From positions 1-64,000 of the forward strand of contig NZ_WINI01000006.1 in assembly GCF_009497155.1 (NCBI RefSeq): a stretch of DNA of 64,000 bases, written 5' to 3'. Of this stretch, positions 28,202 through 37,169 are shown in pieces. Position 1 is the stretch's first letter, and each line of letters opens with the position of its first letter. The DNA comes from Glaciimonas soli (GTDB lineage Bacteria > Pseudomonadota > Gammaproteobacteria > Burkholderiales > Burkholderiaceae_D). The notes under the pieces were generated by a model, which saw only the letters and a list, made by a program, of their open reading frames with translations, did not search any database and was not told the origin of the DNA. The position numbers and the translations under genes are program-made.

Positions 28202-28725
28202 ATGGATACAACCCTCATCAATCCGGCCTTCTTAGATGATCCCTATCCGACCTACCATGCGTTGCGTGCGGCAGACTCCCTTCATTGGAGCAAGGAGTTT
28301 TGTGGAGGGCGTGGCTGCTGACGAACTACGCGGATGTCGCCAACGTGCTGCGCGATCCCAATTTTTCGGTTCAGCGAGCAAGCCGATGGATCAATGGCAG
28401 TGGGCCGGGAGCACGCGCGGAGTTGCGCGAATTCAAACGAATTCTTTCCAGATCGTTGATCTTTCTTGACGGATCGCAGCATACCCGTCTGCGCCAGGTG
28501 ATGAATGCAGGCTTCAAGCCCGCAGCTCTTCAATCAATGGGGTCGCGTGTCCAACTTATCGTGGATCGGTTGCTCGACAGCCTTGATGCTAATGACGAGA
28601 TGGATTTCATTCGCGACTTCGCACGCCCCTTACCTGCGATGGTGATTGCCGATATGCTCGGAGTCAACGCGTCCGATCATGCCGATTTTATTGCATGCCG
28701 TGAATTCCAGAGTCTCGGTGCCGTC
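28202..28725 (+). pseudogene. Cytochrome P450 N-terminal half, broken
   Basis: Starts MDTTLINPAFLDDPYPTYHALR 13 bases after bioB. A frameshift near 28305 separates SLHWSKEFCGG from AWLLTNYADVANVLRDPNFS. It then continues through FLDGSQHTRLRQVMNAGFKP (helix C with the heme-propionate Arg) to MVIADMLGVNASDHADF, and homology ends near 28710 before the I helix and the heme Cys. The tight spacing to bioB suggests an old bioB-P450 operon. BioI-type P450s make pimeloyl precursors in biotin synthesis, so a biotin role is possible but not proven. Confidence 0.8.
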
Positions 28726-28991
28726 GAGGCCCCACGTAGTTGCTCCAGGGGACATATTTTGGTTTCGTTCAAGTCAATGATCATCCATGAATCATCAACC
28801 ACCGTGACGTGTTCGCCGCCCATCGTCAAACCGTCTTTCCTAACCCAGATTTATGCCCAGGCTCATGTACCGCTGTACAACGCTATTTGATAACTTTTGT
28901 GAAATACCATCTCGAACGATAGACAGGTAGCGGACCGTTCACTAAGATTGATGTGGAGTTTCCGGCATTACACTGATTTTTGGAATTCAAA

Positions 28992-29270
28992 ATGGATGTT
29001 CAACGCGAAAGCAACTTAATTGATGAGTGTATCAATAAAATTCAAACGCTCGCCGCATTGGCTCTCTATGATGATAACGTCGAACTAGCTGTTCAAATTA
29101 CTATCAATGAAGTTCGTCATTACTATTCAATGATCAAAACTGATGAATCACGTGCGAATCTATTAGCACTCAAAGATCGGCTAAATAAATTGGCCAATTT
29201 TACGCATGCGAGCTTGACTGATTATAGAAGAACACTGCAGTACGCGGCTTCGGACGTGATCATCAACTAA
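28992..29270 (+). CDS. Hypothetical 92-residue protein (cassette copy B)
   Basis: Paralogue of 16944-17222, starting at the same MDVQRES codon (the frame is open four codons earlier). Differences are point substitutions such as HYYSMIK for FYCSTIK. The protein is soluble and helical, without signal or known domain. Retention of an open frame in both copies argues that it is a real gene. Confidence 0.65.
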   Translation: MDVQRESNLIDECINKIQTLAALALYDDNVELAVQITINEVRHYYSMIKTDESRANLLALKDRLNKLANFTHASLTDYRRTLQYAASDVIIN

Positions 29271-29357
29271 TGTCATCTTCCGGCTCATGTGTGTATGCAT
29301 CGTTCATTTCATTAGCATCGCTGTTTTGCCATATTTGATTAAACCCAGAAAGACCAA

Positions 29358-29603
29358 ATGAATTTACGTGACGATCAGTGGCAAATACTGGAGCCCTTGA
29401 TCGAAGGACACAATGTTCCTGGCATTCATTGCAAAGATAGTCGCTTGTTCATAGAAGCTGTGCTGTTGGACGGATATGCAGTGAAGTATAGGAGTCAAGA
29501 ATTCGTAGTACGGAATGCGATTAGCTATGTTGACTTGTGCACTGTAGTGAAGAGCTCAGATGCCCTCAAAAAATCGCCGTCATGCGGCAAATGTACTGAT
29601 TAA
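29358..29603 (+). pseudogene. IS5-family transposase N-terminal fragment
   Basis: The first 55 residues (MNLRDDQWQILEPLIEG, DSRLFIEAVL) match the DUF4096 start of IS5-type transposases; then the sequence degenerates. No terminal repeats or DDE residues are present. Confidence 0.65.
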
Positions 29604-29629
29604 ATAAAATTATTTTGCGGATCTTGTCT

Positions 29630-29815
29630 ATGACCAAATTTGATAAAAATGACACTAGTGGTACATCCAACCTTAATGAACTAACGGTCATCACCATGAC
29701 GATGGAGGAGGATTACGCAGCCATCAAACGAAAGAAAGTCGAAACGCGTCGCATGATCGAAGATGTAGTAGAAGCGGCAAAGGAACGCCGTGCGACATTC
29801 GACTGGACGCTTTAA
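29630..29815 (+). CDS. Small conserved protein, 61 residues
   Basis: Not recognised. The core TMEEDYAAIKRKKVETRRMIEDV is shared with the 52-residue frame at 34719-34877 (TMEIYTAIKRKKVEARRVIEDA), while the N-termini differ. It is a short basic helix followed by an acidic one, possibly DNA- or membrane-associated. The start chosen is MTKFDK, with GGATCTTGTCT before it. The two family members flank the SulP-OmpA part of copy B. Confidence 0.5.
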   Translation: MTKFDKNDTSGTSNLNELTVITMTMEEDYAAIKRKKVETRRMIEDVVEAAKERRATFDWTL

Positions 29816-30025
29816 GTGCGACATGAGGTCGCGTATTCCATTGAGTTCCAAGCAAAATAAGGATGAATTCAGGTGTACCTCCACCTGTAGCCTATCTGAG
29901 CATACGTAGCGGGTACCTGATTTCCAGAACCAAAAATATGCGTCTAAGTGCTGCGTCGTAAATACCTGTTCCTCCGTGAAAACGGTATATAAATCCATAG
30001 CACTAAATGACAATTGGGATGATGC

Positions 30026-31705
30026 ATGTCACCTTCAAAATTACAACAAGCCGATCTGCCTGTATCACCACAACCCGTCCAAAGGATGTATCTGGCGGAT
30101 TTAATTGCCGGCCTGTCGATTGCAGGCCTGTTGCTGCCCGAAGCCGTCGCCTATTCCAGCATCGCCAACCTGCCACCGCAAACCGGCGTAATTGCACTGT
30201 TCGCCGGCCTGCTGTGCTACGGCCTGTTCGGTAGCAGTCGCTTTGCGATCGTCTCCGCCACCTCGTCCTCCGCAGCAGTGCTGGCGGCGGCCACCGCCTC
30301 CATGGCGAATGGCGACATCGGCTTGCGCATGACGCTGGCGATCGGCCTGGTGATGATCACCGGCCTGTTTTTTCTGCTGGCGGGACTGGCGCGCATGGGC
30401 AGCGTCACTGACTTCATTGCCAAACCGGTGCTGCGCGGCTTTGCCTTCGGCCTGGCCATTGTCATCATTGTCAAGCAGATCGCCAGCGTGGTCGACGTCC
30501 ATCCCGTGCATAGCGACATGACTCGCTTCATTCCGGAAATGCTGGCCCAGGCCGGCCACTGGAACTGGGTCAGCGTCGCCGTCATGGCGGCAGCGCTGGC
30601 CTTGCTGTTCCTGTTTGCGCGGCTGCGGCGGGTGCCGGGCGCCTTGTTGGTGATCGTCATCGGCGTCGCTGCCGGCCAATGGCTCAATCTGCAGCAATAC
30701 GGCGTCGGCCTGGTCGGCAGTATCCATCTGCAGTTGGCCATGCCAACCTTGCCCATGCTGTCGCGCGCCGACTGGCTGCGCCTCGGCGAACTGGGCTTTG
30801 CCATGAGCATGATCCTGTACGCCGAATCGTATGGTTCGATCCGCAGCTTCGCCATCAAGCATGGTGACACCACGGCCCCCAACCGCGACCTGCTGGCGCT
30901 GGGCGCTTCCAACCTGCTGTCCGGTCTGTTTCACGGCATGCCGGTCGGCGCTGGCTATTCCGCGACTTCCGCCAATGAAGCGGCCGGTGCCACTTCGCGC
31001 CTGTCCGGCTGGTTGGCGGCACTGGTGATGCTGGCGATCGTGCTGACCCTACTACCGGGGATTGCACTGACGCCGGAACCGGTGCTGGCGGCCATCGTGA
31101 TCCATGCGGTCAGCCATACCCTCAATCCGATGGTGTTCCGTCCTTACTTCCAGTGGCGCCGCGACCGCCTGGTGGTGATTGCCTCGGTCATTGCCGTGCT
31201 GTTGCTAGGCGTGCTGGACGGCCTGCTGGTGTCGATCGTGATCAGCATCTTCATGATGCTCAGGCAATTTTCGCAATCCACCATTTCTGTCCTCGGACAG
31301 CTCGGCGATACGCATGACTTCGTCAACATGCGCACCCACCCCGCCGCCCAGCCGGTAGCCGGCATCATCATTTTGCGTCCCAATGAGCCGCTGTTCTTCG
31401 CCAACGCCGAACGCATCCTGAGCCAGGCGCGCCGTTCCATCGCCGCCGCGCCGGGGCTGCACACCGTGATCCTCAGTCTGGAAGAATCACCCGATCTGGA
31501 CAGTTCCAGCCTGGAAGGCCTGCACGATTTTTTCAGTTTCGTCAGCGCCAGCGGCTTGCGGCTACTGCTCGCACGCCTCAAGGATCCGGTTTTCGACATC
31601 ATGAAAAACACCGTTGCGCCAGCCTTCCCGGCCGCCTCTCTCAGCGCCCTGAGCGTTGCCGAGGCCGTGTATTTGACGCTGGCAGATAAGCAAATTACAA
31701 GTTAA
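30026..31705 (+). CDS. SulP-family anion transporter with STAS domain
   Basis: 559 residues. The membrane domain (about 25-400) shows LADLIAGLSIAGLLLPEAVAYSSIANLPPQTG, the SulP signature seen here in parts, plus GLLCYGLFGSSRFAIVSATSS and the GAGYSATSANEAAGATS loop. The C-terminal STAS domain (about 430-555) has GIIILRPNEPLFFANAE and LDSSSLEGLHDF. It carries out proton- or sodium-coupled uptake of sulfate, bicarbonate or a dicarboxylate; the substrate is not predictable. Codon usage is much more GC-rich than the flanking genes. The remnant at 17250 shows the gene was once duplicated. Confidence 0.92.
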   Translation: MSPSKLQQADLPVSPQPVQRMYLADLIAGLSIAGLLLPEAVAYSSIANLPPQTGVIALFAGLLCYGLFGSSRFAIVSATSSSAAVLAAATASMANGDIGLRMTLAIGLVMITGLFFLLAGLARMGSVTDFIAKPVLRGFAFGLAIVIIVKQIASVVDVHPVHSDMTRFIPEMLAQAGHWNWVSVAVMAAALALLFLFARLRRVPGALLVIVIGVAAGQWLNLQQYGVGLVGSIHLQLAMPTLPMLSRADWLRLGELGFAMSMILYAESYGSIRSFAIKHGDTTAPNRDLLALGASNLLSGLFHGMPVGAGYSATSANEAAGATSRLSGWLAALVMLAIVLTLLPGIALTPEPVLAAIVIHAVSHTLNPMVFRPYFQWRRDRLVVIASVIAVLLLGVLDGLLVSIVISIFMMLRQFSQSTISVLGQLGDTHDFVNMRTHPAAQPVAGIIILRPNEPLFFANAERILSQARRSIAAAPGLHTVILSLEESPDLDSSSLEGLHDFFSFVSASGLRLLLARLKDPVFDIMKNTVAPAFPAASLSALSVAEAVYLTLADKQITS

Positions 31706-31939
31706 ATAATCGCAAGCCAATCTAGAGAATAAACACCCGTGCATGGTGGAAAATATTGACAGCGCAGTTTCAAGCTCGAAAAGCTTCACCCAGCGAAATC
31801 ATGTCTGGCGCGTCATTTTTTAATTCAAACAACACACCTGGTTTGTATCTATTTTTAACAATTTCGTAATTATTTCTTGATGACCCTCGCGTTATGCTTG
31901 TCGTGCGATTTTAGATGTAAAAACTTAAAAGGAAATGTC

Positions 31940-32185
31940 ATGGGATTTATTACTTGGTTGATAGTTGGCGCGATTGCAGGATGGTTAGCAGGGGTTGTCG
32001 TCAAAGGCGGTGGCTTCGGTGTGTTGGTTGACATCATCGTTGGTATCGTCGGTGCTTTCATCGGCGGTTGGTTGTCTGGAGTATTGGGGATTCACATCGG
32101 CGATGGCCTGTTGGCATCGATTGTGACTGCCACCGTGGGCGCTGTGATCCTGTTATTTATTCTGCGCCTGATCAAAAGTGCCTAA
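31940..32185 (+). CDS. GlsB/YeaQ/YmgE-family membrane protein (copy B)
   Basis: 81 residues, identical to the copy at 17752 except Thr5. The start after AAAAGGAAATGTC is used in both copies; the frame is open upstream to 31877 but those codons are not shared. Three Gly-rich transmembrane helices. It lies between SulP and the OmpA-type gene. Confidence 0.88.
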   Translation: MGFITWLIVGAIAGWLAGVVVKGGGFGVLVDIIVGIVGAFIGGWLSGVLGIHIGDGLLASIVTATVGAVILLFILRLIKSA

Positions 32186-32347
32186 GTGGTGTTGAAAGCA
32201 CAAACGAGGGATAGGTAAGCCTCGCATAAATTGCACCAGAGGCCGGTTAATTTTGTTGGTGCACGCGTTGTGCTAACAAGTAATCCGTTACCAATACCGC
32301 ATTCACAAATTTAGATAACGCAACGCCCTTTTTTGGAAAATTTTGAG

Positions 32348-33922
32348 ATGAGTATGAACCTACTACAACTTACGCAAACCGCACTGGGCGGCCGAGTGAT
32401 TGAGCGCATGAGCGCCCATTATGGGATTGACGCCAGCAAAGCGACGACCGTTTTTGATACTTTGGTACCAACCTTGATTGGCTCTGTCGTGAAAAAAGCC
32501 GACACGCCTGAGGGAGCTCGCACGCTGTATTCGGCCATCATGTCACCTAAAGTTGACCCTAACATTGGTGCTAACTTGACCAACGTCATCGACAATCCAG
32601 TATCCCTAAGTAACTTGGGAGAAATCGGTGAGGAACACGCCATTCACTTGCTCGGCGGCAAAGCCGGGGATGTAACAAATGCTGTTGCTCAGCATACTGG
32701 TGTGGGAATTAGCACTGTAACATCGATGATGTGTGTAGCCTCAGCCACCCTGTTTGGTTTGCTCAAAAATCACTTGCAAACAAGTAAGAATGGGCAGCAT
32801 GCGTTAGTTTCCACACTCGAACACCAAATACCATTCATCCAAGAGAAATTGCCTGAGAGCGTGTGGGCGGCATTAGGTCTGGGTACCGTGGCTGCATTCT
32901 TCAGCGGCATTGGCAGCAAACTCAAAAACACGTTGTCGGCCTTTCATGTGCAGATGCCACAAGGCGCCCATCCAAGTACAAGCGTTAGCAAAGCGCCCGA
33001 AAAAAAATCAGGCCTCGCCAAATTGTGGTGGCTCTGGCTGTTGTTAGCCCTGGCTGCATTGCTATTGTTGATGCGTGGTTGCCATAAGGAATCGACGCCA
33101 GCACCGGCACCGGTGGTAACGCCACCTGCTGCGGTCTCCGCTGCACCTGATAAGTCTCCTGTACTGTCGTTGACCACCGACAAAGATGGTAAAACCACAG
33201 TAGCTGCTACCGTAGGCAGCGAAGCTGAGAAAACCGCGATTATGGACGACTTGAAAAAAGTTTATGGCGATGCGGTTAGCGCCGACATTAAAGTTGATGC
33301 GACGACCAAGCCTGCTGACTGGGTTGGCAAATTGCCTGATTTATTGCCTACCATCAAATTGCCGAATGCCGAATTGACGATCAAGGGCAACAACATTGAA
33401 ATCGGCGGCGCGGCAACCGATCCTAAGCTGGCCTTGCTGGATAAAACCAAAACCCTTTTTGGTAGTGCCTACACCGTCTCCCAGTTCGATCTGTCTCAAG
33501 CCATGGCCGATAGCAAGAAAAAATTTGAGGATGCATTAACTGCACTCAAACCAGGTACCTGCACGACGGCCGATGTGGTGAAAGCGATGAATATCTATGC
33601 ATTTAATTTTGCTTCCGGTTCCTTTGCCATTCCGAAGGAAGATGCCCTGGAGTTTGGCAAAGCGGTGACGGCCATCAAGGATTGCGCCAAGGATGCAAAG
33701 CTGGAAATCGGCGGCCATACCGATAATGCGGGGTCTTCTGCGGTCAATATGGAATTGTCGCAAACACGTGCCAATGCTGTACGCGATTTCTTTGTGTCCA
33801 AAGGCATTGCCGCTACCGCATTCACGACCAAGGCATACGGAGACACGAAACCTGTGGGCGACAACGATACTGCTGCTGGTCGCTTCCAGAACCGTCGGAT
33901 TGAGTTTGTCGAAAACAAATAA
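32348..33922 (+). CDS. DUF937-TM-OmpA protein (copy B)
   Basis: 524 residues. Same architecture as the copy at 18160: DUF937 (1-130), membrane segment WWLWLLLALAALLLLM (about 230-247), BON-like region and OmpA domain with FNFASGSFAIP, IGGHTDNAG and NRRIEF. It carries a six-residue insertion (HPSTSV) before the membrane segment and many substitutions in the middle region (ASTLFGLLKNHLQTSKNG), so the paralogues have diverged. The start matches MSMNLLQ as in copy A. Confidence 0.85.
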   Translation: MSMNLLQLTQTALGGRVIERMSAHYGIDASKATTVFDTLVPTLIGSVVKKADTPEGARTLYSAIMSPKVDPNIGANLTNVIDNPVSLSNLGEIGEEHAIHLLGGKAGDVTNAVAQHTGVGISTVTSMMCVASATLFGLLKNHLQTSKNGQHALVSTLEHQIPFIQEKLPESVWAALGLGTVAAFFSGIGSKLKNTLSAFHVQMPQGAHPSTSVSKAPEKKSGLAKLWWLWLLLALAALLLLMRGCHKESTPAPAPVVTPPAAVSAAPDKSPVLSLTTDKDGKTTVAATVGSEAEKTAIMDDLKKVYGDAVSADIKVDATTKPADWVGKLPDLLPTIKLPNAELTIKGNNIEIGGAATDPKLALLDKTKTLFGSAYTVSQFDLSQAMADSKKKFEDALTALKPGTCTTADVVKAMNIYAFNFASGSFAIPKEDALEFGKAVTAIKDCAKDAKLEIGGHTDNAGSSAVNMELSQTRANAVRDFFVSKGIAATAFTTKAYGDTKPVGDNDTAAGRFQNRRIEFVENK

Positions 33923-34165
33923 TTTGAGGGGACATCAAAAAGATGCTGGTGCGGGAATAGGTTTGGGTTCGGCAAATTGCAATTAATACTGACCAACGCT
34001 TAACTAATCCCGCGCCTGTTGCTTTGATTTATCCCGAGAATGAATATGACGGCGTGGAATCCAAGGGCATCAGGAAACTGTCAAGATTTTGTGGATGATG
34101 AAATTTTTAAATTGAGGCAATCATGTCGCATTGGCGCAATTTAGCGCGATTTTAGGGAGATAAGA

Positions 34166-34387
34166 ATGTTTAAAATGAATAAAACCATTGTGGCAATTTT
34201 AATTGCCGGTACATCGGTGCTTGCTGCAGCGGGTCCTGCAGAAGCGTCAAACAAGGGGATGCATCGCGTTGGTGGTCATGGCCCGCACGGAAAAGGCAGT
34301 CATTATGTCAAGTCATACCATCGCAATGGCATGCATATCGTAGGTGGACACGGTTCGCATCATAAAGGCGGCCATATGGTCAAGTAA
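34166..34387 (+). CDS. His/Gly-rich secreted peptide, 73 residues (copy B)
   Basis: Differs from the copy at 19962 at about five residues (for example KMNK, GPAEA, NKGMH, GGHGSHH). The signal peptide, the duplicated GMH.VGGHG(P/S)H unit and the terminal GGHMVK are all conserved. The same GGGAGATAA site precedes the start. Probable periplasmic metal-binding peptide. Confidence 0.75.
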   Translation: MFKMNKTIVAILIAGTSVLAAAGPAEASNKGMHRVGGHGPHGKGSHYVKSYHRNGMHIVGGHGSHHKGGHMVK

Positions 34388-34395
34388 TCCGAATA

Positions 34396-34431
34396 CGAAT
34401 AATGCAGACATGATTATGTCTGCATTATTCG
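34396..34431 (+). terminator. Long hairpin after His-rich peptide (copy B)
   Basis: cgaataatgcagacat pairs perfectly over 16 bases with atgtctgcattattcg around a gatt loop. Compared with copy A the inner pairs changed but remain paired. Confidence 0.65.
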
Positions 34432-34718
34432 CTTCGTCGCACGCTCTTGCTCGACAAATGGCAAGAACCGTGCCGCGGATAATTTTACATCTACAACATT
34501 CCATTTAACGAAGTCAAATTAGTGTTCAATCCAACGAGACTATTTCTGGTTGTTCTCATGCTCCGTAATATGACGAATACACCCACCGATCTTTGCGTTT
34601 AATGCCTGTTCGTGGCTAACGCTATGATTTTCGTAAGTCGCACACAAATTTCAAAAGTGAATACGAAATGTATGTTCTATGAAAAAATAAAACAGTAGAC
34701 TGCTGAGTAGAAGCATAT

Positions 34719-34877
34719 ATGTTTGGATTACAGAAAAGCCGCGATAACGACGTCGGCACACTCAAAGAATTGATGATCGCTGTACCGATAACGATGGAAA
34801 TTTATACGGCCATCAAGCGCAAAAAAGTTGAAGCCCGCCGTGTGATCGAAGATGCATGCGAAACAGCGAAGCAGTAG
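34719..34877 (+). CDS. Small conserved protein, 52 residues
   Basis: A frame starting MFGLQKSRDNDVGTLKELM and containing the core PITMEIYTAIKRKKVEARR shared with the protein at 29630. No signal or known domain. It lies just after the end of cassette copy B. The conserved core with variable ends supports coding. Confidence 0.5.
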   Translation: MFGLQKSRDNDVGTLKELMIAVPITMEIYTAIKRKKVEARRVIEDACETAKQ

Positions 34878-34922
34878 CGAGGTGCATTAGATGAATGAGT
34901 GGTTCGTATTGAGAGGAAAAGA

Positions 34923-35519
34923 GTGAAAAAATTTGCACTGGTATTGACTTTGACCGTTGCCGGCACGAGCGCCCTAGCGGATGAAATGATTGTTTTTATT
35001 CGACACGGTGAAAAGCCAGAAAAGGGACTCGGGCAGCTTAGTTGTCATGGGTTGAATCGTTCGCTTGCACTACCAGATGTGTTGATAAAAAAATTCGGAA
35101 AACCTGACGCCATTTTTGCTCCCAACCCTGCCAAGTTCAAGGATGATCTCGGAACCCAGTACGCTTATGTCAGACCCTTGGCAACGATTGAACCTACGGC
35201 TATTCGACTAGGCTTACCAGTGAATGTCCAATTTGGCTTTGCGAATAGCGCAAAACTTCAATCTACGCTTTTGTCCCAGCCTTACAAGAATGCGGTGGTG
35301 CTTGTGTCGTGGGAGCACCATTGGGCACAGAAAATTGCGAAGGAATTGGTAGCCAGCATCGACAAAAATGAAGCGGCAAAGATCCCTGTTTGGCAGGATG
35401 ACGATTTTGATAGCATCTATGTGGTGCGCATTGGAAATGGCAGCGGCAAGAAAAACGTGTCGTTTAGCCTTGATAAACAAGGGCTGGCTTCGCTATCCGA
35501 CAACTGTCCGACGCACTAA
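34923..35519 (+). CDS. Secreted histidine phosphatase-superfamily protein
   Basis: 198 residues from a GTG start preceded by GAGGAAAAGA; eight further upstream codons lack a better site. The signal peptide (KKFALVLTLTVAGTSALA) is followed by the catalytic RHG motif in IVFIRHGEKP. Later motifs are SCHGLNRSLALP, FAPNPAKF and VLVSWEHHWAQKIAKEL, the last supplying the second catalytic His. It is probably a periplasmic phosphoesterase of branch 1 type. Substrate unknown. It appears to be a single-gene unit. Confidence 0.82.
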   Translation: MKKFALVLTLTVAGTSALADEMIVFIRHGEKPEKGLGQLSCHGLNRSLALPDVLIKKFGKPDAIFAPNPAKFKDDLGTQYAYVRPLATIEPTAIRLGLPVNVQFGFANSAKLQSTLLSQPYKNAVVLVSWEHHWAQKIAKELVASIDKNEAAKIPVWQDDDFDSIYVVRIGNGSGKKNVSFSLDKQGLASLSDNCPTH

Positions 35520-35907
35520 AGCCGTGGGAAATTTCATGAAATTGCGTAATTAAATTTACTGCGACGCTTGACGAATGACGTGCAGCATAGTGTGCGACAG
35601 TCACTCGCCATGATCCGGCCCAAGGCGGACCTGCGCTTTGATCATAGTCAAGAGATTTGAGCAATCTACAGCGAGAAAACGGGGACGCAATCATACGATG
35701 CGGTTATCCAGCGATGGCGACTCAGAAAATCATTTTCTATTTAAAAAAAATTGACACTATGGACAAAGCCCTTATGCCTGGCTCTACCAACGCAGCAAGT
35801 CGATCAAGCCTGTCCGCATTCGGACTGTCCCAGCCCGCTATATACGCTGAAGACCGTGCTCGGTATGACCGACGGCGCTTCTACTCACGACGTAGTGCTT
35901 GGTGACG
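35520..35907. other. Intergenic debris, no gene recognised
   Basis: Between the phosphatase and the istB remnant. Short frames without domains; probably remains of an IS21-type insertion and older sequence. Confidence 0.45.
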
Positions 35908-36033
35908 ACTGCCTTACTCGATCGCGTTACCCATCATTGCGACATCTTGGAAACCGGGAACGATTCTTATCATTATAAACAGCGGAAAAACCGCCCTCAC
36001 AATAGCGATAAAGTGGGAAGTATTGGACGCTGA
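35908..36033 (+). pseudogene. istB: IS21 helper ATPase C-terminal fragment
   Basis: 41 codons reading [28 protein letters not shown], which matches the conserved end of IstB (LTHHCDI.ETGN.S.R.K). No Walker motifs and no istA are present. A shorter, more decayed copy of the same tail is at 47501-47578. Confidence 0.8.
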
Positions 36034-36049
36034 TTGATAGTAAATTCTT

Positions 36050-37015
36050 TTATTTCTGCTTTAGCCACGGAGACGACGTGCTCCAAAAAATGATATTCGC
36101 TCCCAAATAATTTTCTGCATACTCTGTGAATTCTGCACGAGTAAACGGTTTCTTGGTTTTGGGATTCGTATAGGTGAGTGTCGGTTCCTGTACCGCCATG
36201 GCAACCAGGTCCAGTTTCCCTTTGTATTGATTAAAAAATGGATAAGAATTATGCATCTGCCCCTTTTTATTGGGCACAATATCCGGACCTCCGAGACCCA
36301 CGCGATTCTGTTCGGCAAACTCAAACAAGCGCGACATATATTTGTGATCATTATCCCATTCACATGGCCAGAAATTGACATATTGGACGACATGCGATTG
36401 TGTAAACGCTTTTCTGGCAAAGGCGAGGTTTTCCATTTCGGCTTTAAAATATTTGTCGCAACTAAACCCCGTTTTATCTCGTTTTAAATCGGGATCGATA
36501 GCAGTTTCTGGAAGATTGACACCAAATACACGCCCATCAAATTTTTCAGCAAGTGCTTGCAAGAGTTTTTGATAGCGTTGTCGTACAGCGCGATTCCACT
36601 GCTGCGCGACCCAACCATAGCCTACAGGTTTATTTTCACCAGGATTGTCATATTGCTGTACGAGGCCACCTTTATAAATTGGATCCTGAAGCAAGTAGGC
36701 AGGTACATTTTTGTGGGATAGTTCAAAAAACCTATCTTGAATCTGTATAAATAATTTCTTGTTAAGGGAAGAGAGGTAAGTCAGGTTTCTTTCGATTTCA
36801 GAAAAATCATATTTGTCTTTTTCTTTCTCCAACTCTTTCCAGCTATATACAACTTGCACTCCACCAATTTCTGGCCGCTTTATCATTGCATCAATTTCGC
36901 TGAGGTTCCCATAGTCACTATAGATAAAATTTTGTGGTGGAGCCGCCATGGCGCTCCATGACATGACGTAAAGTAATGCACTTTTAGTAAGAAATGTTTT
37001 GATTGATAAACTCAT
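36050..37015 (-). CDS. Secreted glycoside hydrolase-like (TIM-barrel) protein
   Basis: 321 residues with a Sec signal (KSALLYVMSWSAMA-APP). The repeating pattern GVQVVYSWKELEKEKDKYDFSEIERNL, LFIQIQDRFF, VFGVNLPETAID, VQYVNFWPCEW and LVAMAVQEPTL resembles the strands of a glycosidase barrel, where NLPET could hold the acid/base Glu and QEP the nucleophile. This is a fold-level guess by motif layout; I do not recognise the exact family. It would act in the periplasm or outside on a glycan. It is transcribed toward the phosphatase and istB debris. Confidence 0.6.
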   Translation of the reverse strand: MSLSIKTFLTKSALLYVMSWSAMAAPPQNFIYSDYGNLSEIDAMIKRPEIGGVQVVYSWKELEKEKDKYDFSEIERNLTYLSSLNKKLFIQIQDRFFELSHKNVPAYLLQDPIYKGGLVQQYDNPGENKPVGYGWVAQQWNRAVRQRYQKLLQALAEKFDGRVFGVNLPETAIDPDLKRDKTGFSCDKYFKAEMENLAFARKAFTQSHVVQYVNFWPCEWDNDHKYMSRLFEFAEQNRVGLGGPDIVPNKKGQMHNSYPFFNQYKGKLDLVAMAVQEPTLTYTNPKTKKPFTRAEFTEYAENYLGANIIFWSTSSPWLKQK

Positions 37016-37044
37016 GGCTTCATTTCTTTCTATAGCTTATGTAT

Positions 37045-37145
37045 GGCTTTAATGGAATGGATGCCCTCTTTCAAAACGGTATCAAAGTGCCAAAATAGCG
37101 GGCATGTCCCGCTTAATTGAAAGGGGCGTCCATTCCATTAAAGCC
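37045..37145 (+). repeat. Solo 101-bp palindromic element (MITE-like)
   Basis: Bounded by ggctttaatggaatgg and ccattccattaaagcc (21-22-bp inverted arms, one mismatch) with an inner agcggg..cccgct hairpin. About 75 bases match the left end of the IS110 element at 25451. Confidence 0.9.
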
Positions 37146-37169
37146 CCCAATTTGGGGAAGTCCAGTATG

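Larger units (their letters stand above)
28885..34519 (+). repeat. Duplicated cassette, copy B
   Basis: Counterpart of 16836-20315, longer by about 2.1 kb because it retains the whole SulP gene and carries an IS5 fragment and a small gene ahead of it. Its left edge lies in the debris after the P450 fragment. Confidence 0.9.

Noticed and set aside
30101-30934. Minus-strand 277-codon frame opposite SulP
   Set aside because: Gln/His/Arg-rich shadow of a GC-rich gene with no ribosome-binding site.
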